Below are positions 48,923 to 57,785 of a stretch of DNA of 58,390 bases, piece by piece. Position 1 is the first letter of the stretch. Every line of letters begins with the position of its first letter. The notes below the pieces were generated by a model that saw nothing but the letters and a program-made list of their open reading frames with translations, searched no databases and was not told where the DNA came from. The translations under genes were made by a program, and so were the position numbers. Source of the stretch: Oscillibacter sp. (GTDB taxonomy: Bacteria; Bacillota; Clostridia; Oscillospirales; Oscillospiraceae); contig JAAVHF010000016.1 of the NCBI GenBank assembly GCA_014799845.1, forward strand, positions 1 through 58,390, given 5' to 3'.

Positions 48923-51900
48923 ATGGAACGATTACTGCATTCCCTCCTGACGATACCAGAATCTGAGGCGCTGGCCTCCGCCGTGGAGAGCGGCGGGTGC
49001 CCCGCCGCCGTCACCGGCCTGGGGGCCGTCCACCGCGCCCAGATCGCCGCCGCCGTGTCCCGCCGGACAGGGCGGCCCTTAGTCATGCTCTGCGCCGACG
49101 AGACGGAGGCCGGCCGTCTGGCCGGCGACCTGGAAACCCTCCTGGGCGAGGCCGAAAAACCCGCCCGGGTTTTAAAGCTCTTCGCCAGGGAGCTTTTCGT
49201 CCGGGCGGGGACCGTCATCTCCCGCCAGTGGGAGCACAGCCGCATCGCCGCCCTCTACGAGCTGGCCAACAGCGAGAATATCGTGATAGTCGCCACCGCC
49301 GAGGCCCTGCTGCAAAAAACCAGCCCGCCCCAGCGGCTGCGGGAAGCCGCCATCACCCTGGAAAACGGGGGCCGCTGCGACCTGGAGGACCTGCCCCGCC
49401 GCCTGGTGGAGGCGGGCTACAGCCGCGCCGACCAGGTGGAGGGCGTGGGCCAGTTCGCCCTCCGGGGCGGCATCCTGGACGTGTTCTCCCCTCTCATGGA
49501 GGAGCCTGTCCGCTGCGAGTTCTTCGATGACGAGATCGATTCCCTGGGCTCCTTCGATATCCTCACCCAGCGGCGGACCAAAAATCTGGACTCCGCCCTG
49601 CTGCTGCCCGCCATGGAGCTGCTGCCGGGGGCGGAGAAAACCGCCGTCTTCGATTACTTCCCCGCCGACGCCCTGCTGTGCGTCAGCGAGACGGGCCGGG
49701 TGGGCGAGCGGGTGAAAAACGTCCTCTGGCAGGCCAGGGAGGACACCGAGTCCCTGCTGGCCGCCGGGGAAAAGGACGGAGACCTGACCGCCCTGCTGCT
49801 GGGCCAGAGCGAATGGCTGGAAAAGCTGGACGGCTTCGCCCTGTGCATGCTGGAGTCCCTGCCCACCTCCCGCTACCCCCTGCCCCCCAGGACGCTGCTG
49901 TCTATCAGCGCCAAGCAGCTGAGCGCCTATGGCGGCAGCATCGAGACCGCCGCCGCCGACCTGGAGCACTACCGGACGGCGGGCTATAAGGCCCTCCTGC
50001 TCTGCGGCAACGCCGCCCGGGCCAAAAGCCTCCAGCGGATGCTCTTTGACCGGGGCATCCCCGCGGCCCTGGATTTAAACTGCGGCGAGATGCCCGGTCC
50101 GGGGGAGATCCGTATCTCCGTGGGCGCCCTCTCAGCCGGGGCGGAGTATCCGCAAATCTCCCTGGCGGTGCTGACCGAGGGCCAGCTCACCGCCTCCACC
50201 GCCGGAAAGCAGCCCGCCCGCAAGGCGAAGAAAGACAACCGGCAGAAGATCCTCAGCTACGCCGACCTGTCCGTTGGCGACCTGGTGGTCCACTCCGCCC
50301 ACGGCGTGGGCCGGTTCGAGGGCATCCGGAAAATGCCCGTGGACGGCGTGGAGAAGGACTATATCAAGATCGTCTATGCCGGGGGGGACAGCCTCTACGT
50401 CCCCGCCACCGGACTGGACCAGGTCACCAAATATATCGGCGGCGGCGGACTGGGCTCCGACGGCGAGGTCCACGCCGCCAAGCTCAATAAATTGGGCGGC
50501 ACAGACTGGCACAAGCAGAAAACCAGGGCCAAGGCCGCCGCCAAGGACCTGGCCAAGGGCCTGATCGCCCTGTATGCCGAGCGGCAGCGCCGCCCCGGCT
50601 TCGCTTTCTCTCCCGATTCCCCCTGGCAGCTGGAATTCGAGGAGGCCTTCGACTACGTGGAGACCGAGGACCAGCTGCGGTGCATCGCGGACATCAAAAG
50701 GGATATGGAAAAGCCGATGCCCATGGATAGGCTCCTCTGCGGCGACGTGGGCTACGGCAAAACGGAGGTGGCCCTGCGGGCGGTGATGAAGTGCGTGCTG
50801 GACGGCAAGCAGGCCGCCATCCTGGCCCCTACCACCGTCCTGGCCCAGCAGCATTTCAACACAGCCTGCAACCGCTTCCGGTCCTTCCCGGTGGAGATCC
50901 GGGTGCTCAGCCGGTTCCAGACCCCGGGACAGTCCCGGCAGATCCTGGCCGACCTGCGCTCGGGAAAGATCGACCTGCTCATCGGCACCCACAAGCTGAT
51001 CCAGAAGGACGTTGCCGCCGCCTTCAAGGACCTGGGGCTGCTGGTGATAGACGAGGAACAGCGCTTCGGCGTTTCCCACAAGGAAAAGCTGAAGGAAATG
51101 AGCAAGCAGGTGGACGTGCTGACCCTCTCCGCCACGCCCATCCCCCGGACGCTGAACATGGCCCTCTCCGGCATCCGGGATATGTCCACCCTGGAGGAAC
51201 CCCCCCAGAACCGCCAGCCGGTACAGACCTACGTCATCGAGCACGACTGGGGCATCGTCGGCGACGCCATGCGCCGGGAAATTGACCGGGGCGGACAGGT
51301 GTACTACCTCCACAACCGGGTGGAATCCATCGACTCCACCGCCGCCCAGATCCGGCGGCTGGTGGGAGAGGACGTCCGGGTGGTGGTGGGCCACGGGAAG
51401 ATGGACGAGAAGCAGCTTTCCGCCGTCATGCAGCAGATGGTGGAGGGCGAGGCCCAGATCATGGTCTGCACCACCATCATCGAGACGGGCATCGACATCG
51501 CCAATGTGAACACCCTGATCATCGAGGACGCGGATAAAATGGGCCTGGCCCAGCTCCACCAGATCCGGGGCCGCATCGGACGCAGCGCCCGGAGGGCCTA
51601 CGCCTACATGACCTACCGCCCCGGCAAGGTGCTCTCGGAAATCGCCAACAAGCGCCTCACCGCCATCCGGGAGTACGTGGAGTTCGGCTCCGGCTTCAAG
51701 ATCGCCATGCGGGACCTGGAAATCCGGGGCGCGGGGAATCTTCTGGGACCGGAACAGTCCGGGTATATGATGACCGTGGGCTACGATATGTACCTCCAGC
51801 TGCTGGAGGACGCGGTGCTGGAGGAGAAGGGCGAGAAAAAGAAGCAGACCGTGGAGTGCTCCGCCGACCTGGCCGTCTCCGCCAACATCCCGGACCGCTA

Positions 51901-52318
51901 CGTGCCCTCCAATCAGCAGCGGATGGACCTCTACCGCCGCATCGCCGCCATCCGCACCCAGGAGGACGCCTCCGACCTGCTGGACGAGCTGATGGACCGC
52001 TACGGCGACCCGCCCAAATCCGTCTACGCCCTGCTGGACGTGGCCCTGCTCCGCGCCAGCGCCGCCAGGGCGGGAGTCAGCGACATCTCCCAGAAGGAGC
52101 GGCAGGTGAAGTTCGTCATCGCCGACTTCGACGCGGAGGCCATCGCCGGGCTGGTCACCAGCGCCAAGTACCGCCGCCGTCTGGTGGTCAACGCCGGGGA
52201 CGTGCCGTCCCTGACATTGACCCTCCAGCCCAAGGAACCTGTGCTGGAAACCGCCCTGGCCCTGACCGAAGACCTGCGGCTGGCCCGTGAGAGCGGAAGC
52301 GGCGAAAAAGCGCAATAA
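48923..52318 (+). CDS. mfd: Transcription-repair coupling factor
   Basis: The full-length 1131-residue protein has UvrB-like N-terminal domains (LRGGILDVFSPL and neighbours), an RNA polymerase-interaction domain (SVGDLVVHSAHGVGRFEGIRKM, about residues 450-500), and an SF2 translocase with GDVGYGKTEVALRA (Walker A), DEEQRFGVSHKEKLK and GRIGRSARRAYAYM. It strips RNA polymerase stalled at DNA damage and recruits UvrAB. AAAGGAG lies 7 nt upstream of the ATG. It is monocistronic with a strong terminator. Its natural upstream neighbours (spoVG, pth) are not adjacent here. Confidence 0.97.
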   Translation: MERLLHSLLTIPESEALASAVESGGCPAAVTGLGAVHRAQIAAAVSRRTGRPLVMLCADETEAGRLAGDLETLLGEAEKPARVLKLFARELFVRAGTVISRQWEHSRIAALYELANSENIVIVATAEALLQKTSPPQRLREAAITLENGGRCDLEDLPRRLVEAGYSRADQVEGVGQFALRGGILDVFSPLMEEPVRCEFFDDEIDSLGSFDILTQRRTKNLDSALLLPAMELLPGAEKTAVFDYFPADALLCVSETGRVGERVKNVLWQAREDTESLLAAGEKDGDLTALLLGQSEWLEKLDGFALCMLESLPTSRYPLPPRTLLSISAKQLSAYGGSIETAAADLEHYRTAGYKALLLCGNAARAKSLQRMLFDRGIPAALDLNCGEMPGPGEIRISVGALSAGAEYPQISLAVLTEGQLTASTAGKQPARKAKKDNRQKILSYADLSVGDLVVHSAHGVGRFEGIRKMPVDGVEKDYIKIVYAGGDSLYVPATGLDQVTKYIGGGGLGSDGEVHAAKLNKLGGTDWHKQKTRAKAAAKDLAKGLIALYAERQRRPGFAFSPDSPWQLEFEEAFDYVETEDQLRCIADIKRDMEKPMPMDRLLCGDVGYGKTEVALRAVMKCVLDGKQAAILAPTTVLAQQHFNTACNRFRSFPVEIRVLSRFQTPGQSRQILADLRSGKIDLLIGTHKLIQKDVAAAFKDLGLLVIDEEQRFGVSHKEKLKEMSKQVDVLTLSATPIPRTLNMALSGIRDMSTLEEPPQNRQPVQTYVIEHDWGIVGDAMRREIDRGGQVYYLHNRVESIDSTAAQIRRLVGEDVRVVVGHGKMDEKQLSAVMQQMVEGEAQIMVCTTIIETGIDIANVNTLIIEDADKMGLAQLHQIRGRIGRSARRAYAYMTYRPGKVLSEIANKRLTAIREYVEFGSGFKIAMRDLEIRGAGNLLGPEQSGYMMTVGYDMYLQLLEDAVLEEKGEKKKQTVECSADLAVSANIPDRYVPSNQQRMDLYRRIAAIRTQEDASDLLDELMDRYGDPPKSVYALLDVALLRASAARAGVSDISQKERQVKFVIADFDAEAIAGLVTSAKYRRRLVVNAGDVPSLTLTLQPKEPVLETALALTEDLRLARESGSGEKAQ

Positions 52319-52320
52319 AA

Positions 52321-52365
52321 GGACCGGCCTCCATGGGGAAAATCTCCATGGAGGCCGGTCTTTCT
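52321..52365. terminator. Terminator of mfd
   Basis: GGACCGGCCTCCATGG / CCATGGAGGCCGGTC with an 8-nt loop and TTTCT. It sits between the convergent mfd and lipoprotein genes. Confidence 0.88.
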
Positions 52366-52371
52366 ATGCCG

Positions 52372-55044
52372 TTACCGGTTCTCGTTCACATACAGCGTCA
52401 CCCGCCGCTGAATCAGGTCCGCCGTCTCCTCCAGGGTCTTGTCCCCGGCGAAATAGGACTGTGCCTGCTCCACCACGATATTCGGCAGGGTAAAATCTTC
52501 GCCGTACACACTGTCAATGGCGTTGTAAAGATTCCAGAACCGCTCCATTTGCAGCTCGCTGGGCGTCAGTTTGAAAATCACCATCGTGATGTCCGTATCC
52601 GCGTCATATTCGGGCACGCCGATCACATCCTGGGGGCTCTCGATCCGGTTCCCGTCCCGGTCCAGTGCGTATTCCCCGTCCTCGCGCTGGAACCAGAGGG
52701 GTTCCAGCATGCGCTCAAAATCCTCCCGGCGGATGGGAAAGCCATTGCCGAAATATTCCGTGCCGTCGATCATGACCGAGTCGGAACAGCCGGGCAGCAG
52801 GCACTGGCGCATATAGGCCCAGGCCCCCTCCTTATTCCGGCACGAGGCGGACATACCCATCAGAAGGTCGGTATAGCTGAAGGCCTCAGGCAATACAAAG
52901 CTGCTGCCCGCACCGCCGTCCGTGGGCACGCCGGGGTAGGAGGCATACCCGCCCTCGTCCATCGCGCCGAAAACCACGTCCTGAGACAGCGTGTACCAGC
53001 CCTTAAGCTTTCCTTCGCTCCGGGCGTGCCTGATCTGGCTGAGCGCCGGACAGATCAGCGCGCTCTCATCCCGCCAGTTTCCGTTTTCATCGATTTTAGT
53101 AGCAAAAATATTGTTCTCGTTCAGATACGCCTCGTAGTCCGTCAGACACTGGGGACCGCCCATGACCGCGTCGTAATAGAGCAGATCGCCTATGCTCCAC
53201 AGCCTGACGTTCATCAGCAGCTGCCGCCCTTCCCGCAGGTCAATGCCGTTGGCCATCCGGCCCCATTTCTCCAGATCCGGTTCCCCGGCCTCGTCCTCCA
53301 TGCGGCCGCACAGGGCCAGCACGGCCTTGAATTCCTCCGAGTCAAAGCGGCACTCCCCGGTGGTCCAGTCGATCCAGCGGTTGATGCCCTGACGGACCAG
53401 CTGGGAGAGGGTGCCGGTCTTGCCGCTGCGGTACCCGTAGAGAGAGCTGCCCTCCGGCATGGCCTCATAATAGTCCAGCATCTCCTCCAGGGTCCAGCCG
53501 GTCCGGTCCCCGACTACGTCCGTCCGGGCGGCGGCGGTCTCGATGGTGAAGGAGTTGAACACCTGGTACAGCTTCCCATCCACAGACGCGCAGTCCAGCA
53601 CATGGCTCATGAGGTCCTCGCGGCTGATCTCCGGGTCGCTGTCGATCCAGGGCCACAGGTCCTCCATGACCCCCTTCCGGGCGTACAGGCTGATGGGCAG
53701 GCTGGCATCCCAGATGTCCGGGACCTGACCGGAGGCGATCTCCGCGCTGAGCAGCTTCGCGGCGGCCTCCCGTCCGGCGCGGTCCAGCTCAAAGAGCTCC
53801 ACACCCTCCCCCGCGTAGTTGCGCAGCTCGATGTAATACTGGTCGTTGGTCCTGTTGAACCGGTCGATCCGGCTGCGCAGGACGCTGTTGGTGCCGATGA
53901 CCCCATAAACCAGCCTGGTTTTCCCGTCCGCCGGAGTTTCGTCCGTGGGCGAGAGCATGGACAGACGGACGTCCGCTTTATACCAGTAGTCATCGTCGCT
54001 GAGGGAACCGTTCCGCGCGAGGGTCAGCACCGCCATTTCTCCCTTGTCCCGGGGCGCGAAGCACATAACCGATCCGCTCAACGCCGCCGCGGCCCAGCTG
54101 AGCAGCTGCCGGCCCTCTGACCCCTCCGGTTCCCAGGCCCAAAGCGAGCCGCCGCTGGTGTAATAAAACAGGAAGCCGTTGGTGCCGCCGTAGATCAGAT
54201 CCACGGTGGTGGGCAGCTCGTATCTCTCCGCGCCCCAGCCCCTGGCGGAAACATCAATGGGCCGCACCACCCGCTTTCCGCCGGGCTGGATGGTCAGCAC
54301 GGCCATGGTTCCGTCCGGCAGCAGGGCCAGCGGTCCGCCGGAGCTCCCGTCGAAGCCCGCCTGCGGCAGAGCCGCCTCCAGGGTAAAGAGATAGTCCCCC
54401 TTGCTGTTCATCACCGCCACGCCGCCGGTCCCGGCGAAGTAAATATTCCCTTTGCCGTCCACCGCGAATCCGGCTATGTCGAACAAATCTGAGACATCCA
54501 GCGTCCGTACCGCGTCGCTGAGGTCCACCAGCTTTTTCTGCCGCCCGGTGGCGGGGTCCAGCTGCCGCAGGTGGTGGAAGTCCTCCCGGCGGTCAAAATA
54601 TTTCCCCTTGGCCTCCACGGACTCGTCGAAGTCCTCCGGCAGATCGTAGTAGGAGATGCTCCACATCTCATACAGCCACAGCGTCCCGTCCGGAGCCAGG
54701 AAGGGCCCTATGGTGTTTTTGAAGCCGCCGTCCGGCACCACAGTGGCCTCAAATCCGTCCAGCTCCGCCGCCTCCCCGTCCGCCAGGGATGCGCGCAGGA
54801 GATGGCTCGTGACCTCCTCCCCCGTTTTCGTGTCCGCCAGGATGTACATATACGCCCCGTCCGTACAGCTGCCCAGCAGGTCCCCGGTCTCCACCGGCAG
54901 GGCCACGTCCTCCGCCAGGTAGGCGGGGGCCGTTACCCAGTTGACCCTGTGGACCTCTTTCCCTTTACCGTCGCAGGCCGTCATGCCAAGCAGCAGCATC
55001 GCCGCCAGCAGGGCGGCGGTCATTCGTTTCATGGCCGTTCTCAT
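52372..55044 (-). CDS. Large lipoprotein: beta-propeller-like half fused to an extracellular solute-binding domain
   Basis: A type II signal peptide ends at Cys24 (MLLLGMTAC), so it is anchored outside the membrane. Residues about 35-395 look like a beta-propeller, with repeated short strands such as PDGTLWLYEM, VDGKGNIYFAGTGG and LPDGTMAVLT. Residues about 400-890 resemble family-1 solute-binding proteins, with a TRLVYGV strand, IASGQVPDIWDASLP and a C-terminal LPNIVVEQAQSYFAGDKTLEETADLIQRRV. The ATG follows GGGAGG. No ABC permease gene is near. It may be a sensor or orphan binding protein; ligand unknown. Confidence 0.82.
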   Translation of the reverse strand: MRTAMKRMTAALLAAMLLLGMTACDGKGKEVHRVNWVTAPAYLAEDVALPVETGDLLGSCTDGAYMYILADTKTGEEVTSHLLRASLADGEAAELDGFEATVVPDGGFKNTIGPFLAPDGTLWLYEMWSISYYDLPEDFDESVEAKGKYFDRREDFHHLRQLDPATGRQKKLVDLSDAVRTLDVSDLFDIAGFAVDGKGNIYFAGTGGVAVMNSKGDYLFTLEAALPQAGFDGSSGGPLALLPDGTMAVLTIQPGGKRVVRPIDVSARGWGAERYELPTTVDLIYGGTNGFLFYYTSGGSLWAWEPEGSEGRQLLSWAAAALSGSVMCFAPRDKGEMAVLTLARNGSLSDDDYWYKADVRLSMLSPTDETPADGKTRLVYGVIGTNSVLRSRIDRFNRTNDQYYIELRNYAGEGVELFELDRAGREAAAKLLSAEIASGQVPDIWDASLPISLYARKGVMEDLWPWIDSDPEISREDLMSHVLDCASVDGKLYQVFNSFTIETAAARTDVVGDRTGWTLEEMLDYYEAMPEGSSLYGYRSGKTGTLSQLVRQGINRWIDWTTGECRFDSEEFKAVLALCGRMEDEAGEPDLEKWGRMANGIDLREGRQLLMNVRLWSIGDLLYYDAVMGGPQCLTDYEAYLNENNIFATKIDENGNWRDESALICPALSQIRHARSEGKLKGWYTLSQDVVFGAMDEGGYASYPGVPTDGGAGSSFVLPEAFSYTDLLMGMSASCRNKEGAWAYMRQCLLPGCSDSVMIDGTEYFGNGFPIRREDFERMLEPLWFQREDGEYALDRDGNRIESPQDVIGVPEYDADTDITMVIFKLTPSELQMERFWNLYNAIDSVYGEDFTLPNIVVEQAQSYFAGDKTLEETADLIQRRVTLYVNENR

Positions 55045-55214
55045 GGCAATACCTCCCTTGGAGGGGATAAAAATGGCATAATATCCCCAATTTCCGCCAT
55101 TATCGCAAAATTTTGTATCAGGTTTGTATCAAAGTATTATCCCTTTTGCAGCTTTTCTTAAAATCACGACAGGGCTCCCGCTGAAAATTGTTTTCAGGAA
55201 TGGACTCTTTTTGC

Positions 55215-55244
55215 TTGACAGAACACGGGTGAAGCGAGTATTAT
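55215..55244 (+). promoter_or_regulatory. Sigma-A promoter of rny
   Basis: TTGACA, 18 bp, TATTAT. The predicted rny leader is about 290 nt, containing a GGCGGATA...TATCCGCC hairpin (55261-55286) and the MITE. Between the lipoprotein start and this promoter (55045-55214) I see nothing else. Confidence 0.65.
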
Positions 55245-55345
55245 TGAATAGGATTTTTGTCGGCGGATAAAAAGGGGTATCCGCCGATTATTTCCGCGTC
55301 CGGCGGACACGCCGGACAAGCCAAAACCCCCATGCCATAAAGCAA

Positions 55346-55507
55346 GGGAAGGTCTGATTAAATCAACGTGTACGGATTGGCAAGGAAATTTTTCGCCGCG
55401 CGAGGCAAAAAATCGCAGGAATACTTTGTGTATTTCAAGATTTTTTAACGAAGCGGGACGGAAAATTTTCCGCCAAGACGGGCGCGGGGATTTATTCAGA
55501 GCTTCCC
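55346..55507. mobile_element. 162-bp MITE-like element in the rny leader
   Basis: GGGAAGGTCTGATTAAATCA at the left end and GGATTTATTCAGAGCTTCCC at the right end are about 20-bp terminal inverted repeats (GGGAAG-STCTGAWTAAAT). The interior is full of short self-complementary stretches (GGAAATTTTTCGCC, GGCAAAAAATCGC, GGAAAATTTTCCGCC). It has no coding capacity. It ends 34 bp before the rny start, so it is transcribed as leader. No clear target duplication. Confidence 0.75.
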
Positions 55508-55541
55508 AAGATCAAACAGAAGGAAGAGGAGGAAATTCGTC

Positions 55542-57092
55542 ATGCCATGGCAGTATATCGCGATCACGGCAGTGGTCGCAATTGCCGCAGCGGCCGTTTC
55601 CTTCTTTCTCGGCATCACCTATCGGAGAAAAGTAGCGGAAAAGGAAATCTCCAGCGCGGAGGAGGAAGCCCGCCGGATCATCAACGAGGCCATCAAGAGC
55701 TCCGAGAGCAAGAAGCGGGAAGCCCTGCTGGAGGCCAAGGAGGAGATCCTGCAAAGCCGTACCGAGTACGAGAAGGAAGAAAAAAGCCGCCGTGCGGATC
55801 TGCAGAAGCAGGAGCGCCGGTTACAGCAGAAGGAAGAAAATCTGGACCGCAAAACCGAAAACATTGAGAAGAAGGAAGAGGCGCTGGCAGCCAAGCACGC
55901 CGCCGCCGACAAGGCCCAGGAGGAAATCGACCTCATCAAGCGCAGCCAGACCGAGATGCTGGAGCGCATCTCCGGCCTCACCGTGGAAGAGGCCAAGCAG
56001 TACCTGATCTCCCAGGTGGAGGGAGAGGTCACCCATGAGACGGCGCTGAAGATCAAGGAAATCGAAGCCCGTGCCAAGGAGGAGGCCGACCAGAGAGCAA
56101 AAGAAATCGTGGCCACCGCCATCCAGCGCTGCGCCGCAGACCATGCGTCCGAGATCACCGTCAGTGTGGTACCCCTGCCCAATGACGAGATGAAGGGCCG
56201 CATCATCGGCCGCGAGGGCCGCAACATCCGCACCATCGAGACGCTGACCGGCGTGGATCTCATTATCGACGACACGCCGGAGGCCATTACGGTGTCCTGC
56301 TTCGAGCCCGTGCGGCGCGAGGTGGCCAGGGTCGCCCTGGAGAAGCTGATCGCCGACGGCCGCATCCACCCCACCCATATCGAGGAGATGGTGGAGAAGG
56401 CCAGACGGGAGGTAGACGCCGTCATCAAGAGCGAGGGCGAGCGCGCCGCCTTTGAGACGGGCGTGCGGGGCCTGCACCCGGAGGTCATCAAGATGCTGGG
56501 CCGCCTCCACTACCGCACCAGCTACGGACAGAACGTCTTGCAGCACTCTATCGAGGTCAGCCACATTGCGGGCCTGATGGCCTCGGAGCTGGGACTGGAC
56601 GTACACTCCGCCAAGCGGGCGGGCCTGCTCCACGACATCGGCAAGGCCCTGGACCACGAGTACGAGGGCACCCACGTCAACCTGGGCGTGGAGTTCTGCA
56701 AGAAGTACAAGGAGAGAGACGACATCCTCAACGCCATCCAGGCCCACCACGGCGACGTGGAGTGCAAGACGCTGATGGCCTGCCTGGTCCAGGCGGCGGA
56801 CGCGGTCAGCGCCGCCCGTCCCGGCGCACGGCGGGAAAACCTGGAGAACTATATCAAGCGCCTGGAGAAGCTGGAGGAGATCACCGGGACCTATCCCGGC
56901 GTGGAGAAGAGCTACGCCATCCAGGCCGGCCGCGAGGTCCGCGTGATGGTCCGTCCCGAGGCCGTCAGCGAGGACCAGATGGTGATCCTCGCCAGGGATC
57001 TGGCCAAAAAGATCGAAAACGAGCTGGAGTACCCCGGACAGATCAAAGTACATGTTATCCGGGAGACAAAGGTTGTCGAATACGCGAAGTAA
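55542..57092 (+). CDS. rny: Ribonuclease Y
   Basis: The 516-residue length and order of domains fit RNase Y: an N-terminal membrane helix (about 5-22), a long charged coiled coil to about residue 190, a KH domain ([25 protein letters not shown]), and an HD domain with the metal motif [12 protein letters not shown]. It is the main mRNA decay endonuclease in Firmicutes and starts turnover at the membrane, with PNPase (pnp, this window) finishing fragments. GAGGAGG lies about 10 nt upstream of the ATG. It is monocistronic. Confidence 0.97.
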   Translation: MPWQYIAITAVVAIAAAAVSFFLGITYRRKVAEKEISSAEEEARRIINEAIKSSESKKREALLEAKEEILQSRTEYEKEEKSRRADLQKQERRLQQKEENLDRKTENIEKKEEALAAKHAAADKAQEEIDLIKRSQTEMLERISGLTVEEAKQYLISQVEGEVTHETALKIKEIEARAKEEADQRAKEIVATAIQRCAADHASEITVSVVPLPNDEMKGRIIGREGRNIRTIETLTGVDLIIDDTPEAITVSCFEPVRREVARVALEKLIADGRIHPTHIEEMVEKARREVDAVIKSEGERAAFETGVRGLHPEVIKMLGRLHYRTSYGQNVLQHSIEVSHIAGLMASELGLDVHSAKRAGLLHDIGKALDHEYEGTHVNLGVEFCKKYKERDDILNAIQAHHGDVECKTLMACLVQAADAVSAARPGARRENLENYIKRLEKLEEITGTYPGVEKSYAIQAGREVRVMVRPEAVSEDQMVILARDLAKKIENELEYPGQIKVHVIRETKVVEYAK

Positions 57093-57097
57093 AAATA

Positions 57098-57167
57098 AGG
57101 ACGCCTTCCGCGGCTGCGGGAGGCGTCCTCGCTTATCCAGGATGCGCCTGAAGGCGCATTTTTCCTA
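57098..57167 (+). terminator. Two terminator hairpins after rny
   Basis: AGGACGCCTTCCGC...GCGGGAGGCGTCCT (57099-57131) without a U run, then ATGCGCCT-GA-AGGCGCAT followed by TTTTTCC (57142-57165). The second overlaps the stop of the convergent gene. Confidence 0.75.
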
Positions 57168-57785
57168 TCCGGAAATCAGGGAAATACTGCCGCCGTTCTG
57201 ATCGAAAAATTCCAGCTCGTAAGCAGAGTCTCCCAGCAGGAACCAATTGCCGCCCATCGAGACGCGCCCCTCCTCATCCGGTTCCGGGCGGGCGTAGAAG
57301 AGAAAGGCTTCCCCTTCCCGGATGCCCTCAACAACATAATTGCCGCCGTCTATGTGCAGCGTCAGCTCAGCAGCGGCGGCGCCCTCCGGAGGATGGACGG
57401 CAACATAGGCGGCGCAGCTCATCGGCTGTCCCTCCCCGTCCCGCAGTTCAACGGGCCGGGAGACGCTGAGCAGATAGACTCCCTCCTTCAGCGGCTGGGT
57501 AAACGCGTTCGCGTTGGTAAAAAACCTGCCCCGGGCGGGGTAGGACGTCACCGCCATATCGTCTGCCAGCTCGATTCGGTACTTCATGCCGCCGGAGATG
57601 CTGAACTCCACGACTGCCTCCGGCTCGGGAAACAGCATCTGCCGTTCCCTCCGGCGCAGGTCCTCCATATAGGAAAATCCCGGCTGATCCCATAAATCCC
57701 ACATCATGAATCCCAGCAAAACCGTCAGCAGCAGATTCCGCAGGACCTTCGCCCACCGGGGCCAGGGCGCGCGCTTCTTCTTCAT
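57165..57785 (-). CDS. Membrane-anchored protein, 206 aa, unknown function
   Basis: The start at 57785 (MKKKRAPWPRWAKVLRNLLL) follows GAGGAGG; the track start is inside the upstream gene. One N-terminal membrane helix (about 15-31) is followed by an extracytoplasmic domain rich in beta strands, with FFTNANAFTQPLKEGVYLLSV and GGNYVVEGIREGEAFLFY. No family is recognised. It overlaps the preceding gene by 4 bp (ATGA), so the two are co-expressed and may form a complex. Confidence 0.75.
   Translation of the reverse strand: MKKKRAPWPRWAKVLRNLLLTVLLGFMMWDLWDQPGFSYMEDLRRRERQMLFPEPEAVVEFSISGGMKYRIELADDMAVTSYPARGRFFTNANAFTQPLKEGVYLLSVSRPVELRDGEGQPMSCAAYVAVHPPEGAAAAELTLHIDGGNYVVEGIREGEAFLFYARPEPDEEGRVSMGGNWFLLGDSAYELEFFDQNGGSISLISG

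Noticed and set aside
50132-52315. 727-aa ORF antisense to mfd
   Set aside because: Low-complexity His/Gly/Asp/Val composition and no start signals; mfd is unmistakable on the other strand.
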